From contig OX104127.1 in the NCBI GenBank assembly GCA_944470555.2, positions 24,009,661 to 24,073,660 of the forward strand: DNA of 64,000 bases. The letters run 5' to 3'. Positions 45,860-58,800 of this stretch are shown in pieces. Below the pieces are notes generated by a model. That model ran no database searches, was not told the origin of the DNA, and saw only the letters and a program-made list of their open reading frames with translations. Position numbers and translations under genes: made by a program. Origin of the DNA: Heterobilharzia americana. Taxonomy: Eukaryota; Platyhelminthes; Trematoda; Strigeidida; Schistosomatidae. How positions within the stretch are numbered: the stretch's first letter is position 1; the number at the start of each line of letters is the position of its first letter.

Positions 45860-47330
45860 AGAAGATAATGACTGTCTGGTGTTCTCTGAGCTTTGATATT
45901 TTGTTGCCAGCGTTTCATCACCGGGTTTGGTGGCAACCTCAGAACTAACTTCATAAAAAATGAAGCATATCTGAATGGTACACGAATGTATAAGTATTGT
46001 TTTTGCTGACCTTGACTGTTGTCTAATTCTAAATAGGGGAAGAGATTTTGTCACATGTTAACCTCTTTCATAGTAAATTTTACCTAGTCACACTGGTGGA
46101 GAATCTTTGTTAGATTGAGAATGTACTAACTGTTGCTGTGACACTGCGCCTCACTACTGATCTGTTCGGTCGGTTTTCACTTGGTTGATGAATAGCTGCT
46201 TATTTTCCTAAGTAGATTATAGGTTGGGTCTACATCCATATACTGATTTACTTTTCATTGAAGTAATATACTTCTTGAAATTCTTTCGCAGCTTTTAAAC
46301 CCACTCTTCAAAAGACTTCCACATTCTCTCAACTAAATCTGCGATCACGATTAGCTGCTTGCACTGAAACCAAGGAGATTGTGTCATGTCGCTTTACTGC
46401 TGGTTGGTCACTCCGATGACCTGATTGCTCAACGCAGTTGACTATGTAGATTGTATTTATCCTATCTTCCCTTGTCAACAGATCTTTTATTTTGCAGAAC
46501 ATGGTCTATATTGATTTCGTTGGTTTGTGTGCTACTGAAATTCCTAACGGACGAAGCAATCGGTTGACCGTTTCTGAGAAATCCTTGATATAGGACAAAG
46601 CAATGCGCCTCTTAATTTGAAGCAATTGCACCGCCTTCTGTTCTATTGATACAAACTCTTTCAGCAAAGTTGTGTAGATAGTCATTAGCTTAGAAGACTT
46701 TTCTTAAGTGTTTTCCTTCCGCTTCCCGTAGTGCTTCAGTGCTGCGATTTGCTTTCGCTCTTGAGAATAGTGTTTGCAAATAACATTTCTTGGGAACTGT
46801 AAGATCATTATTAGAAATCTGGTTTATTGGTGTGTTTTCCCTATTCACTTGAGTTTGTAAAGTCCTGTCGTACGTAGTAGATTAGGACATCTAGAAACAC
46901 AGTTTTGTTATTGGCTTCCTCCTTGGTGAAAAGAATACCTTCAAATGTTTGTTTGATGAATTTGAACGTATTTTCTACTTTATTGTCCTCGAGAACTGGG
47001 AGCGTGTCGTCGTCGTACTGAATCCTAATTTTCGGTTTGATAAGAAGGGTGACTATTGATTCAGGCCGCTGCATTCAGCCTTCAGCAATCAATCCTGATA
47101 TTCAGGATCACACAAGTGTCTCTTCTGTTTATGTGTAAATATTTCTAGTGAACCACAAGTACGTCGTGATGCATCAACATTCGGCTCTTTTAGGTTCGTG
47201 ACAATAAGTTTCTCAAAGGCGGATTTCGATTTTCCTTCAGAAGAATATTCATCGTCTCCTTGGCTAGGCTTGATTCGATTGAAGTGAAGACACATCAAAG
47301 TATACCATTCTTTCATCACCATCTATCTCT
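45860..47330 (-). mobile_element. Penelope-like element, decayed
   Basis: On the minus strand, RT sequence RPESIVTLLIKPKIRIQYDD is followed by DTLPVLEDNKVENTFKFI and KEEANNKTVFLDVLIYY (47074-46850). The catalytic Y-x-D-D reads Y-D-D-D. Further down are LSYIKDFSETVNRLLRPLGI-like residues (about 46620-46560) and an AVKRHDTISLVSV block (about 46415-46375) that belongs to the GIY-YIG domain. The 3' part ends near the motif ctcagagaacacca (45892-45879), shared with the other Penelope terminal repeats. Numerous stops. Confidence 0.75.
45903..45937 (-). ncRNA. possible relic hammerhead ribozyme of the Penelope-like element
   Basis: gttgcca and tggcaac (7 bp, perfect) enclose ccaaacccggtgatgaaacg c on the minus strand. 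The GATGAAAC strand and the flanking stem fit the minimal hammerheads reported in Penelope-like elements. The CTGANGA strand has decayed to CCAAACC. Treat as a candidate only. Confidence 0.35.
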
Positions 47331-47334
47331 AAAT

Positions 47335-49960
47335 CTTTTAATCTGTTGAAAAGTTCACTTGTTAAGCTGATCGAACATACACTCGAATTAACGAGATGTG
47401 CAAGTTTTCTGAACAGTTCTTTCGATAGGTTGAATGATGATGTTTAAGATAATGCAAATATTAATTGCAGTAGAATAACTATTCTTCGTATTTTGGGACA
47501 ACCGGAAAAGCTCAGTAAGACTGCTTCGTTTGGCTTCATCCGTATCTGCATTATATACTCTAAAAAGCAGTACATCAGACCGTGAGAGACATTCATTTCG
47601 ACAGACATTATTGATATCTTCTTAAGTAATTCTTACTCTTTAGTCATTTTGAAAAGCACAAGGCAGCATTTGAACCAACTCTAACTCAGCCTTTGAAATA
47701 TTAATACAGGCTATCCAACCATCATTTTCATCGGGCGAAATAGGATAATGTTGTTCCACTTCTCATGGAAAACGTTGAACCAAATGTGAGGCCTGATGCA
47801 GGGTTCTACAACATTTTCCCTAAATCTGGTCAAATATTTTCACATTCAGCCTAGTATGTGACCTGATGTTTCTATAATGGCCCTACCTGTGACCCAAACT
47901 TCCCTAATACGGTACAGAGTCTGCTCCAACATTTCCTGCATTGGTCTTGCGCATGCAGTTATAGTTGTATGCCTTCGTAATCCTCAAGTGGTTAAATTAG
48001 GAAGGTTCAAGTTTAGTCTCATGGACTATAAATCGTCCTATTTTTAAAAGTTATACCTTCCGTGCTGAGAAGGAAGTATGATGCACTATTACTAATGTAA
48101 CGGATTACCTGAGTGCCAACCTATCTAAAGTATTTTCAGAAGTATGTTTTTTTCAAAGAAGTGCAAATATAGTGGTAATTTAGATTAAAAATTGTGTCAC
48201 AAATTTTTCTGATAATTTTTAGAAGAAGAAGTTGGATTCTCGAAGTCATCACAGCTCTCTTCCAAGTCTTCAGACAGAATTGTTTCTGGTTCCTTTTCAA
48301 GAGCGTATGAAATAATTTCTGTACTTTGTATCCTGTTCTTCTACGTATTTGCCCACCATAATTGTTAGGTAGATTATTAAACCAAGATATGAAACTATTT
48401 TAATAGGATTTTACAATTCATCTCTAATAGTATGTTGATTTCGCTGTTGCCTGTAAACTTCTATAGATGGAATAAAAATTTGGCTGCTTATTAAATTCTC
48501 ACTGATCACGTTTGACTCTGGGCGTATTTTATATGCCTATCTTGGTTTTCGTTGAACTTCAACATAAAATTTTCATGAAATAATCTTTGAATAAGGATTG
48601 AAGTATTCACTTCAGGCTGACTTTCATTTCTGCAGTAATCACTTTGCATATAGCATGGAAATGTCAAAGAATCAGGTCAAGTTTCAAAAAATTTACATAT
48701 TCTTCACTATAGTATTTGTTGTTTTCTATCTTTACTTTTAAACTGTTGGAAATTGTGCTGGAAGTTAGAAGTAAACTTCCGATAAATTTTTAATGCCTAC
48801 TGATGACTTGCCTGAATTCACCATGTTCCGAAGCCTTTAGACAGTCGATGTCAAGTTCTTTCAGCATGCTTATGCATGTTGCTGAAGTTAAGAAATACAA
48901 TAGTTACTCCAGACTGCTGTATTATCTGCCTTTGTCAGTGAGGCAGAAATATCAACGTAGACTGAACTGCTGATAAGAATGATACATCTATAAGTTAAAA
49001 TGTCACGCCTAAAACAATTTGTGTACTGCTTATTATCTTGGATATATGTCTATTCATTAATACTTTTTTAAGTTTAAATTAAATTAACCTTTGTAGTTTT
49101 TTCACCATGGTTTAGTAATGTAGTTAATGAGACTGGAACTGCGAACTTTCATCAATACATGAGGGATATTTGTTTCTACCAGGTTTTTGTTAGTCATCGT
49201 TGCTATAAATAAAACAATAGTACGATAAATAAGTGTACTACACTTTTTTCTATTTAGTTTCGGCATAGGCACAGCAATGACAAATTAATGGATATTTATG
49301 CAGAAGCTAAATTCACTACATTCTGGTATAGACTTTGAGCATCCTCAGTAACGATATATGTATCTCAGTCAATAGTTCATTAAAAAATTGTCTGCATTTA
49401 AGAAAAGGAAATAAAGTGGTTCAGTAACAATATTTCTCATCACTTTCATTCATTAAACTGTACATCTGCATTTAATGTGCAATCCTCCCTAGGAATATGC
49501 AACGTACACATACACAAATATAGCCATGTGCAAGATCTTGATTTTCAGGTTGCCTCAAAGCATAGGGCGACTACAGAACACTATTCTCAGGGTGACTGCG
49601 AAGAATATTCTCTTTAGGGAGTTTGAAGTTTTTCTCTTTAGAATATCATCAGTTAAATCGTCTTGAGGTTATAATTCTTATGAAGCATCTTTTTTGATAA
49701 AGAAAACAAGTCATGTCTTGGAATGTTTGCCTTTATAATTTTATCTAAGCATTGTTATCGACATCCGCTATCGATCAGAGTTTTGCTTGAGAGGCTTATA
49801 TTCCTGCTGAAAAGCTCCAGATTTATTTAAAACATTGGATATCGATCTAAATAACTTCAAATTTTCATTTTTGCCCCATTTTTTACAACACGGATAGTAT
49901 CTCATTTTCGCTCCACCTTCATGGTACCTCACTGATCAGTTAATGCCTACTTTTACTACG
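47335..49960. other. no recognised gene
   Basis: AT-rich sequence; no exon or repeat family could be supported. Confidence 0.4.
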
Positions 49961-49967
49961 TTAGTGT

Positions 49968-50080
49968 CTTGGTTGTATTGTATTCTCTGAGCTGATTAAA
50001 CAACTCAGCCCAGATAACACAATACAACCAAGACCAACCACCTGAGCTACAAATATTCTCCACCATTTCAAAAACTACAT
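49968..50080. repeat. Penelope-type terminal repeats, head-to-head hairpin
   Basis: gtcttggttgtattgtattc...gagctga (49968-49997) and its inverted partner tcagcccagataac...aaccaagac (50007-50034) are separated by 9 bp. Both match the terminal repeat at 3173-3205. The right side continues (acctgagctacaaatattct) as in 3145-3170. Two element ends are joined with no element body. Confidence 0.7.
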
Positions 50081-50084
50081 TAAT

Positions 50085-52330
50085 GTTTCAAATTCAGGAC
50101 AGGGTCATGTGTCATGTATATATGCACACATGATTTGGGCTAGGTGAATATTACCCTACGAGGAATAAATTCTACTATCTTGTCAAGTTTTCTTCTTGAT
50201 TTCGTCCCTTGTTGAAGCCGGTGGTTTTAGCTTACGAAGTTAGCCCTCGGTTGATCCTGGTCATTCTATCCTCTCCGAATATGTAACATTCCTGATCTCT
50301 GACATTTTGTATACGATTGCGTCTATGGTGAGTAGCAATTTTTTGTTTAAATTTCGCAAGAACAGAAGTTTGTTAATGCTTAGCCCCTTATGGGCTCCTT
50401 GCGAACGAACTTCCGTGAATTTCCAAGTCTTTCTTGTTTATTGACAATGAAGATGGGGGAATTTTAATCTGTTTTCGTCTCTTCAATCTCTTTTTTTCGT
50501 TAAGGTTCTACAGGCCAGTCATGGTGCGGTGGACGCCCAACAGTCTCCCTAGCAATTATCTTCTTATGGACACTCCCTGTTAAAAGAGATGATGCGGATT
50601 GTTTTGGCACTGTCAGCATATGTTCACAAACATACTTCTGTCGATCGACCTTCATTTGCAGCTATGAACCACTAAGACAACTTCTTCGGAAGTACGCACA
50701 AGCACTTCTGGATATTCCAACCATTCTTCTTTAGTGTGAATAACCACCACTATATACATAACAAGATGAATCATCTCAGAATAATATTCTTACCGTGCAA
50801 CTTATTTCTTCTAATGATCACTGAACCCTGGTTTATTGCCAGTACTTGTGAGATGGAAATCTCGGTTGTTAAGTATTAGTTATTTAAGAGTGGTAGACGT
50901 TAAGATCAATATGATGGCTGAACTTTGTGTATTAGGTGGGAAATCACTGCAGAACAGCTTCCAATCATAGATTTTTGGAAAGTTGGTGTCTGTGTACTGA
51001 GGTTAGTGCAAGACATCCTCATGCCATTTCTTTTGTAGGATGCATTTACCCGTTGCACTGTTTTACGATTATAAGCAAGAAAGCACCTCAGTGATAAAGT
51101 CTCTGATTGCAGCGCTGGATGAAGTAGGTTCGAATCTAAGCTCAGGACTTACTGTCAAACGACTTCAACCAACTAACAAACAGTCTCAGTGGACTGTAGT
51201 GGAAAATCCACCACCTCAGTGACCACTGTGAGGAATGATCAATGAAATTCAGCCAGCAAGGCTAGAAAACACAAGCGGGTCACGCTGCAATGCGCAACTA
51301 ATGTGGCTGGTAGGAATGTTTACTCATGTGGTAGCACTATCACAAACAACTGAGAACATATGCGGTAAGTTTAATACGTCTAACTGGGAAGTTACGTCTC
51401 TCTTTATGTAGATAGGAATGCATGTGAGTATTCTGGCAAAAACAGTCAGGTAGTACTTGAGTTCAATGGAAGTTTTGTAACTCCTTCAAATAAGGTGTGA
51501 TTCGGATGCACAAATTATTTGCCCCTTCAGCTTCCTTGAATACATCACTTTTCAAATGTGTACAATAATATTACCAAAGGAATTTGTCAAAAATATCTGT
51601 TTAGTACTGGCTTTAGAATGATTATTGTATTAAATTGATCAAAAAATGGGGTTTCTCAGTACGCAACAAGGTCTTGATGGAGGTAGTAAGTACCCTTTAG
51701 GCCTCCATGGTGACCTAAATGGAAATTAAGATTTTAAGTCATCGGCTGACAGAGTAGAAATACTTCAGCTTTAAATTTATTCTGTAGTATTCCAGGTGTG
51801 AAATATTCGGAAAAGTGGGACTGTGGAAAAGACTTCAGAAAAATCAGACTGCTTTTCACCACCTTGTTCACAAAATGCTAGATATCACTGCTGAGTCAGC
51901 TTCATACCCATATGTATTCCCATACTACAGACCAAGCACGGCTAATACTCTCCCCATAAGGAAGACTAACATAAGTCTGCGTAAAGACGTCCTACTGTTC
52001 GTCATTCCACACTTTGGAATAGGATTCCCTTCTTTATTTGGTGCGGCAGCTTCATAAATCGGTTCAGGAGCTACATCGATGACTGGATGATGACGGTCCG
52101 TATGGTCTCGTAAATAGTGATTCACATAAATGACGTGTGTAGGCTCAATTATGCCTAAATATAAGTTTTTGAATTTCAGCCTCATGATTCATTCTCCAAG
52201 GCTGACTTATTATTCATGCGATTGGTAGCTGTACCTTATGAGTCTAAGCGTAGCCTTTTTAATTGCGTGCAGCTGCTTCTTTGTCCGTTTCGTATTTTAA
52301 GAAACTGAGATGAAACGAATGGCTCATTTA
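50085..52330. other. no recognised gene; one candidate minus-strand exon near 51950-52165
   Basis: The minus strand downstream of an acceptor-like ttatatttag (52165-52156) stays open to 51925 and reads GIIEPTHVIYVNHYLRDH ... VIDVAPEPIYEAAAPNK. The composition looks coding, but I recognise no family and see no clear donor. Confidence 0.3.
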
Positions 52331-52334
52331 TCCA

Positions 52335-52505
52335 TTCACTCCTTCACTATACAAGAGGTACTAGGTAAGATAGGCGAGCTGGTCAATAAAGTTGGGAGCC
52401 TTCAACGATCAAGATGGCTTGGAGAAATGTTGAGCAAGCCGACAAACCACCTACCTCAATGTGTAAAAACTGACCGAAGCAGCATCGGACCTGAGGATGC
52501 CTTGA
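52335..52505 (+). pseudogene. second RTE-like family, C-terminal fragment
   Basis: The frame reads EVLGKIGELVNKVGSLQRSR, WLGEMLSKPTNHLP, like the C-terminal RWLGHVLRMP.HRLPRR motif of RTE-type elements. Nothing else of the element is adjacent. Confidence 0.6.
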
Positions 52506-52926
52506 GGTAGCCTCGACAACATCAACCTTTCTGCAACGTAGTCTTGTGACAGAGTCTCATTCGACTTGGGGTCTTTATCAGACATAGATACTATACGACT
52601 GACCAATTCAAATGTTGCATGACTTTGAATTGTTTTGATGTGGACTTTATCTTCATTGCATCACCATTGAAATGGCAGCATTCAGAGGTTAAATTGTTTG
52701 TTGGCTGCAACGTGCCTACGACCCAGTCGAAAAAAGAAACTTGGGAAAGAAGATCCATCTACTACAAGGACACCGCTTGGTCGGATGTTGAAAAGTTTCG
52801 TGTTGCAGCGATCTGTTTCGGATCCGGCTGGAAAACGCGATTTGAATTTGGGGACAATGTCAATGAGAAAAAACAGAAAGTTCATTTAACTGGGTCTCAC
52901 TAGACCCAGTTAGTGAAAAGGTCCTG

Positions 52927-53253
52927 GGAAGAGATCAGCGCAGATGAAACCAATGAAACATAGTGAGGGAAATCTAGTTACCAAAGAGGGAAAACAAAGG
53001 AAACAATGGGCTGACCACTTCAAAAGACTCTTGAGTCGACCACCACCCGCACCTCTTCCGGAAATACCACCAGCAGCGGCGAGTTTGGCGTCTGAGGGGG
53101 ACATGGAGATTATGAGAGGAAGAAATGAAAGCTTCTGGGCAGTCGTGGTGCAAGGTTGAAATGACTGCAGACCGCAGAGCGCAATAGAGACGTGCTACTG
53201 AAGCCCTACGTTCCACTAGAAACCCAAGGGAAAAATAATAATGATAATAATAA
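52927..53253 (+). mobile_element. 327-bp internally deleted SR2-like element with target-site duplication
   Basis: The 5' part (52935-53090) matches the linker of the long copy (about 32060-32220: ctagttaccaaagagggaaa, gggctgaccacttcaa, gtcgaccaccacc). At about 53090 it jumps to the 3' end (as 33768-33905). It ends gaaacccaagggaaaaataa followed by (AATAATG)-like repeats. It is flanked by 14-bp direct repeats tgaaaaggtcctgg (52913-52926 and 53254-53267), a target-site duplication. About 1.55 kb is missing internally. Confidence 0.9.
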
Positions 53254-53269
53254 TGAAAAGGTCCTGGTC

Positions 53270-55755
53270 AGTTGGAGACGGTAAGGCCACCCCCTCTGTG
53301 AATGAAAACGGACACTTCTTTGGCATTAATGTCAAGATGTAACGAGAAGGTTGTCTCTAACCTTCAAATGTAGCTGAATCCTGCTATGTTGTCTGGGAAA
53401 CGGTTAGGAATGGTGTAAAAAGAGTAAGGGTGGCTCAGGCAACATTTCTGGCACATTTTATGAATTTGATGTCTGGTATTCGTGACGAATACAAGAATGA
53501 TGACAAGTCAAATCACACGCGGTAACCAGTTGCGCCATGTTGTACCCAAGCTGAGCCTCGTGGATCTAACCTCAGAGGGTGTTGTCAGTCTAGCCGCGCT
53601 TCGAAACCAGTGGTGGAAGGGACCGAATTTTCTTTAAGAGCCCGCACTTATATGGCCGTGGACGGAAGATGAGTAAACACACTTTAGTGTTGAATGGAAC
53701 TTTAGAGCGAATTTCACACATTGGGATCGCATGGCCTCTAGTAGTTTGCCTGTTTCCTTCGTTACAATATGGATAAGACCCCCAGGATACATCCACTGCT
53801 TAATTCAGGTCAGGGGCTTTTAGTTCTATTGGTCTAGTTACTGATAATTTTTTTGGGCTGAGGCCGCTGACGAGCCTGTTAGCTGTGAAAGGCTTCTTCA
53901 TGTTAGGCCCGAGCTCTTAACAAATGACACCGACCAGCATTCTGTCATTTTCATTCGAAAATCGGTGCCGAAGATGAGGAGGTTAATTTGAACTTTTGTA
54001 ACTCGTACATTCACAATGAATACTAAATAGAAACTCTGCTATCCAACTATGCCATGAGGGATCCTGTTCAAGCGTAGATTTGTCACATCTTTGTTTTCCG
54101 GTGCCATGTATCTCAGTGGCAAGGTTCGACTGAGAAATTCATTTCCTTTTCCCGAAGAATTGACCACCCACCCCTTCGTTTTACATTTTCGGGTGTAGAG
54201 TTTCTGAATCACCGAGCGTCTGCTACCACTGACACTGTGGTAGTCACCAAGGCAAAATGTCAATGAGACTGTCCCTGATTACGGTAACCCTGACCTTAAC
54301 TTTCAGCAACCATACCAAGTTACAAAGTTGTGCTTCCCAGCGAATCAGCGAAAGAAGAGAACTTAATGAGAGACCAGAGTTTGGTGAAGATCACAATGAT
54401 CCCAGAGTTTCGTATCTCCGAATAAACTGTCGGTTTATCAACCTTTACTACTTTATCAATGTTCAGCTTTTGAATTTCGTGCAACCCCAGAAACCTTTTA
54501 GCCTATTGCTGGATTCCTCCAATCTAACCTGTAGCTCCTTGCTAACTGAAGGTAACAGAGCGAAGATACCGGAGAAAAAGTCTACGGCACTTGCGTTTGA
54601 CAATGCCTTGAACCACTGTTTGACATTAACAATGGCTTCATTCTGTTGGTACTTCGAGAATACTTAACACACCATTTATGTCACGCTCAGGCAATTGTTG
54701 CGGTAGCAACTTGTCAAGGACGTCAATCACTAATTATTCGTACTTGTTATATACCCACGAACACGTGAACAAGGAAGAACACGACAGCGTAGTCAGATCG
54801 AATAGTTTATTTGCGAGGTCGTGCCAAAATACCGGTGAGTTCCACCTAACTGACTAGAGGGTCGATTACAAGCAGTGCAACGCAACATGACAGCATGCCT
54901 AATGGCGTGGATGCTTGGCTGTGGGCATTCAGTGCAGCGAGTCTGATAAAACCATAGAGGTGGGTATCAATGCTGAATCTCGTCGAACCCTGGAGTATTG
55001 ATTCTGGAGAAGTATGTGACTCTACACAGCTGGAACATGACTGAAGTGCTTGACATCTTTAGGAGTGAAGAAGTTATCCCTTTCAATATCCAATGTTGGT
55101 AGTGCGAGAGTAGCAAACTGATGGGTTTTGATCTCTCGCGTCTAGTTCATGGGGCTTGGTTCGAGTTGTTCGACCCATGTCCAAACACAAAACACTGAAC
55201 AGCCTTTGTCGTATTTTGCTGATAAAAAGTAAAATAATAAACCTAAAATGAGGAGAAACAATAACTGGGAACTCTGAACTTGGAGATTCTAGATGCAAAA
55301 GGAACTTACCTTCTACGATAACCCAGTTATTTTACAACAAGTATGACCACAACTATTGATGTTCATCTCTAATACTTCTCCGATTCATCCCCAAAACCTG
55401 AACACATAATGGTTTGGCTTCATGCCCATAACTGGTTTGAGTATTTTTGCACTAAAGTTTATGGAGAAAATGAATCAGTGAGCCTTCAGTGTACTGACAT
55501 TCAAGCAGGCACATTTAGGTGTATTGATAGCCAAATGCTGAGTGATGCCATTTCCTACCACCATAATGTAGTACAAAAAAGGATCATCAAGGCCTAGAAG
55601 TGACAGCTCCAAAAATACAAGTTTCCTTTCCTCACACTATCAATGTTGATGTTGAATGTTTTAGTGCACTACAACTGAAGGTCGACGTATGTTAAAATCT
55701 CAAATTATGTATAGTGTTGGCAAAACGCTTCAGACTGAAATTTGAATGACTTCCC
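53270..55755. other. unrecognised, less AT-rich sequence
   Basis: Base composition is somewhat more GC-rich than the flanks from about 52600 to 55000. The plus frame 54257-54667 contains KPFSLLLDSSNLTCSSLL, which faintly recalls an LTR-retrotransposon RNase H start, but the catalytic residues are not followed. The frame 52619-52903, cut by the SR2-like insertion downstream, is also unidentified. An old transposon is likely. 55600-55755 should hold the 5' UTR or promoter of ZFPL1; no TATA box is obvious. Confidence 0.35.
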
Positions 55756-55857
55756 ATGGGCTTGTGCAAGTGTGAACGAAGGCGAGTAACGAATCTGTTT
55801 TGTTTTGAACACCGGGTTAACGTATGCGAATTTTGTTTGGTGGCAAATCATAATAAG
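55756..55857 (+). CDS. ZFPL1: ZFPL1 exon 1
   Basis: 34 codons from the first Met ([20 protein letters not shown]...) to ..VANHNK, phase 0, followed by donor gtatga. The start is chosen because MGLCKC is the family N-terminus. This stretch holds the first zinc module (C-x-C, C-x2-H, C-x2-C). Confidence 0.95.
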
Positions 55858-58800
55858 GTATGAAGATGGTTGATGTTTTCCACTGTGACAGTGCATTGTT
55901 AAATCTTATCTAAGGTGGATAAAAGACAGTGATTTCAACCCATCATGTTGCATATGCCACGAACCCTTCGAGGCTGATTCTTCCAAGAAATGTGTTCGTC
56001 TGGTGTGTTTAGGTTTGTAAAGTTTTGGGCAATTATTTTCTAGATATTTTCCACTGGGATTGTCTGAACAAGTACGTGTTGAGCCTTCCACCTACGACAA
56101 CCCCTGCCGGTTTTTTGTGTCCACTGTGTGGTCATCCAATTATTCCTCAGGCGAACCATGGCGGACCTGTCGCGGAAGCACTTCGGACGTGTCTTAGTGA
56201 AGTTGATTGGGCAAAAGGAAGCCTGAATGAAATAAGGACCCACTTCGCCTTCGAATCATACCAGAATTCCACTCCATCGCCTTCAAGTTTGTGCATCCCC
56301 GTTCATAGTGAGTTCCTGATTTTGCCAGTTTCACTAAATCACTGATCATAAATTTTGTCTTTCAAGTGAAGAAAATCCTACCCTTCTCTATCTACAGATT
56401 ACTCGTTCCACAAAAAATGCAATTGATCCCAACTGATGGATTTGGATGTTATTGCCCAGCAGTACTGTAATCCTTGACATTTCTTGGTCACTTGATCACA
56501 TCGGCATAATGTTTAATGATTTGTGAAACCACGGAATACGTCCTATACTGCCAAGACAACGGTGGTCAAACACCTGAAGCCTTCACATATCTTCCACATT
56601 CACTGGCCATGTTTCACAACCATACAGTGGAACAGAGCAAACTGCTGTGCAGTACCTGCGACCCTGAATAGACAATCGGATATTACGGCGGCGCCATAGG
56701 TGGCGTAAGTTGGCAAAAGCCCACCGAGCCTTTTGTATCCGTACAGAGATTTCATCGGCCACTGAGCCACCAGGGTTGATCCTACTTCCCAGGTATGTGA
56801 AGTGGTCGACACACTCAACCGCTACACTTTCTATTGTTAGCCGAGGCACTGTTGAAGATCAATTGTGGAGCAACAATTTGCATTTGGGTGGTGAGAAACG
56901 CATCCCAATCATTTTCGAATTGCCACTCAAAGTGTTCAGAAGACTCTGCATCTTGTCGGGGTCTTCACCTAACAGGACTATGTCATCTGCGTATTCTAGG
57001 TCTAATGAAAATTCTCCACCGATTAGGTCAACCTCTGTGTAATCAAGTGACGAGAGTGAGACCTCCATGAGAATATCTCTGATGAAATTGAATAAGAATA
57101 GAGACAGTGGGTACCCTTGACGGACACCACTTGATGAGCACAGCTCCCTGGACATTTTAACATAGGCTCTAACATGCCCACAAGTGTTCGAGTAGAGAGC
57201 CTTCAATAAAGTGATGTACTTACTCGGCACGCCTTTCAGTGAGAGACATAGCCGTTTGACTTCTCGATCAACGGAGTCGAATGCCGCCTTCAGGTCGAGA
57301 AATACAGCCAGTGTCGGGCATCGATAAGCATGTCTATGTTCCAGAACCTGGTGCAGTGTGAATATTTGGTCGATACACCCTCGGCTGGGTCTAAATCCTG
57401 CCTGGTTTTCTCGTGTTTTCTCTTCCCGAGCCCCGCTCAGACGTCGGAGAATTATCGAACCTAGGATCTTGGATACTGTTCTTCAGGCTGATTCCTGTGT
57501 GTTTATCACAAGAGGACTTCTCACCTTCCTTGAAGACTGGGATAATCAGTGACTTAGATCAGTCAGAGGGGATCGTATTTGATCCCCTTATACTGGTTAA
57601 CACTTCCATTGACCTGACTAGGAACACCTTACCACCATTCTTGTATACCTCAGGAGTTAGTCAGTCTAGTCCTGCTGCCCTTCCTCGTTTCAGGTTACCT
57701 ACTGCTTTTTCGACTTCTGCTAGTGTTGGGGGGGGCTATTTCAACGTTCCATCCAGGATCCGACTGGATAGCGGGCATCGTTATGGTGGTTGGAGGTCAG
57801 TTAAACTGTTCCTTGAAGTGTTCTGCCCATCGTTCCAGTCGTCTCCTTTACGAGTAAATCACAGATCCGTCCTCCGCTATAGTCTCACTAACTGTTGTTG
57901 ACTTTTTCCCCCAGTTTCCTTGATAAGTCTAAATAACTATCTACTGTGACCAATCGCTGCTGCCTTTTCCATCTCTTTAGACTTCGCTGCTCACCACTGT
58001 TCGCGTTCGTTGCGTAGACTTTTTCTCAATGTACTTTTAAGTTGCGCTCGCTCTTCTTTGTACTTAGAGCCTGCAGGGATGCGTTCACGTGCATCCATCA
58101 GTTTAGAAGAAGCTACTAATATCCACTGGCTCTTTTTAGCCACTCTTTCGGAGTCGGCTACAGTCTTCAATGCTGTTTCTACAGCAGACTGGAGATATCA
58201 CCAAGCTTCTGGATGAGTGACAGTCTTTTGTTCCGATAACTGCCTAGCCAACTTCTCACTGAACACGGCTTTGGTGTTTTCGTTGTCCAGCAGAACTCGT
58301 AGTGGTTTTGTTGCCAATTTTTTTCTACGTCCATTGAGACGCAGGCATATACGCGCTCAGACCAACTTGTGGCCGCTATCCGAACACATGCTCCACCGAT
58401 CCTCCGCAGCGATGACTAATAGCAATGTGGTCTATCTGTGTCCATCGCTGAGTCGAGCTCGGTGGACGCCAGGTCAGACAGTGCCTTTCTTTATGTCTGA
58501 AATTTGTGCTGGCTAAAAATAGGCGGTTATCTGAGCATAGTTGTAATAGGCGATCACCGTTATCTGTACGTTCAGCTGGGATTCCGAAAGTGCCACCTAA
58601 GTGCCTTTCTGCCTCACTCAGTCTACCCACCTGTGCGTTGAGGTCACCTGCAACAACCACTACGTCCGAACGTTTGGCTTTCGAGAGGAGGTTAGACAGT
58701 TTATGGTAGAACTCGTCCTTCACTTCATCCGAACTACAGTCAGTGGGTGCGTAAGCAGAGATTACAAAGAGACAACGGCGAGTCTCACTATTCCTTTTAG

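Noticed and set aside
54257..54667. LTR-retrotransposon RNase H
   Set aside because: Only a faint resemblance (SLLLDSSNLTC); the following catalytic residues and any RT or LTRs are absent.
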